Of a stretch of DNA of 64,000 nt, positions 63,588 through 64,000 are shown in pieces. Both the position numbers and the translations under genes were made by a program. The notes under the pieces were generated by a model. That model did not search any database. It had not been told where the DNA came from and saw only the letters and a program-made list of their open reading frames with translations. Position 1 is the first letter of the stretch. Each line of letters begins with the position of its first letter. The stretch comes from Cristatella mucedo (taxonomy: Eukaryota > Bryozoa > Phylactolaemata > Cristatellidae): contig WPIO01000059.1 in assembly GCA_009760855.2 (NCBI GenBank), positions 790,501-854,500 of the forward strand, given 5' to 3'.

Positions 63588-63887
63588 ATGATGGCAAGTG
63601 CCCCTCCCGACACCAGAAACCCGGGACTGTGGCAAGCTATAGAGTCTCGAGTACAGGCTGACGTAGCTGTAACTCGACCATCGGCCAGGCACAGATCCCG
63701 TGAGCAACGGAATCCTGAGACGACTTTGCCAACAGTAAAAAGAAAAAGAAAAAAGCGGAGGCGAGTGCAGATTGCGGCTCCTCGGCGCGAGCACGACAGG
63801 TCACGTGCGGCACAGAATGACTCACGAGTTGCCGAGCTATCGGATGACGGGGTCTTGGCGCCCACCGCCGCAAGATTCCAGCGATGA
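63588..63887 (+). CDS. Hypothetical small basic protein or first exon, 99 codons
   Basis: Two adjacent ATGs (63588, 63591), the second with A at -3 and G at +4, open a frame of non-repetitive, charged composition. It starts MMASAPPDTRNPGLWQAIES and carries a strong nuclear-localisation-like run KRKRKKRRRVQ near residue 51. It ends at a TGA at 63885-63887. No domain recognised; it may be the first exon of a gene running off the right edge, or chance in GC-rich DNA. Confidence 0.3.
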   Translation: MMASAPPDTRNPGLWQAIESRVQADVAVTRPSARHRSREQRNPETTLPTVKRKRKKRRRVQIAAPRREHDRSRAAQNDSRVAELSDDGVLAPTAARFQR

Positions 63888-64000
63888 CTGCTTGGTCCAC
63901 GCACGTACGCACACGGTGCGTGCGAGAGCGAGAGCGCTCGCATGCGGGAGACCAGCAAGGAGCATCGACTGGGCAGCGAGCCGCAATCAGCGGACGAGGG

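Overview
This is a nuclear genome window from an animal. I infer this from long multi-exon genes with GT-AG introns, metazoan-type signalling genes, 5'-truncated L2/CR1-type LINEs, tRNA-derived SINEs, Tc1/mariner remnants and very abundant (CT)n/(GA)n microsatellites. The species cannot be named from sequence. The repeat mix and divergent proteins suggest an invertebrate, but that is an inference. Almost all long reading frames outside the genes below are either opposite-frame shadows in GC-rich DNA or Leu-Ser / Glu-Arg translations of CT/GA microsatellites.

Four protein genes could be assembled exon by exon, with splice phases that join exactly. (1) 3756-5212 (+): the 3' end of a CaMKIV-like Ser/Thr kinase, three exons covering kinase subdomains VIII-XI, with an AATAAA 190 bp downstream. 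Its 5' part is absent, and a LINE lies upstream of the first visible exon. (2) 26916-10162 (-): a complete 11-exon inositol polyphosphate 5-phosphatase of the INPP5K/INPP5J (SKICH) type. All catalytic motifs are present and a long Ala/Ser/Pro-rich C-terminal extension follows. An alternative last exon down to 9409 also fits. (3) 35621-40626 (+): a complete five-exon phosphoserine phosphatase (PSPH), 235 residues, the last step of serine synthesis. (4) 53214-43903 (-): a CTD small phosphatase (CTDSP/SCP family), eight exons seen, first exon not found. It has an unusually long low-complexity N-terminal part that keeps the basic/Cys-Cys membrane-anchor motif. PSPH and CTDSP converge; the 40.6-43.9 kb gap between them holds some unassigned exon-like blocks. 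Three of the four products act on phospho-substrates, but nothing shows that they work as a unit.

The rest is repeat-rich. One L2-like LINE family is present as a 481-codon open copy (1734-3179), three other large fragments and many short 3' tails ending in (ATT)n. A tRNA-headed SINE family occurs at least eight times. A second SINE-like family joins a tRNA-like head to the LINE's own 3' tail, recalling the MIR/L2 partnership. A separate 'family B' repeat occurs seven times. Two decayed Tc1/mariner transposases (34.4-35.2 kb, 49.5-50.5 kb), a foldback element of about 690 bp (23.74-24.43 kb), a pair of related unknown repeats (18.2 and 48.8 kb), a 36-bp perfect palindrome (977-1012) and an AT-rich cruciform (37.1-37.25 kb) complete the picture. 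I found no strong candidate for an undescribed system. The most unusual items are the foldback element, the SINE/LINE tail sharing, the extended phosphatases and a few unrecognised exon-like blocks.
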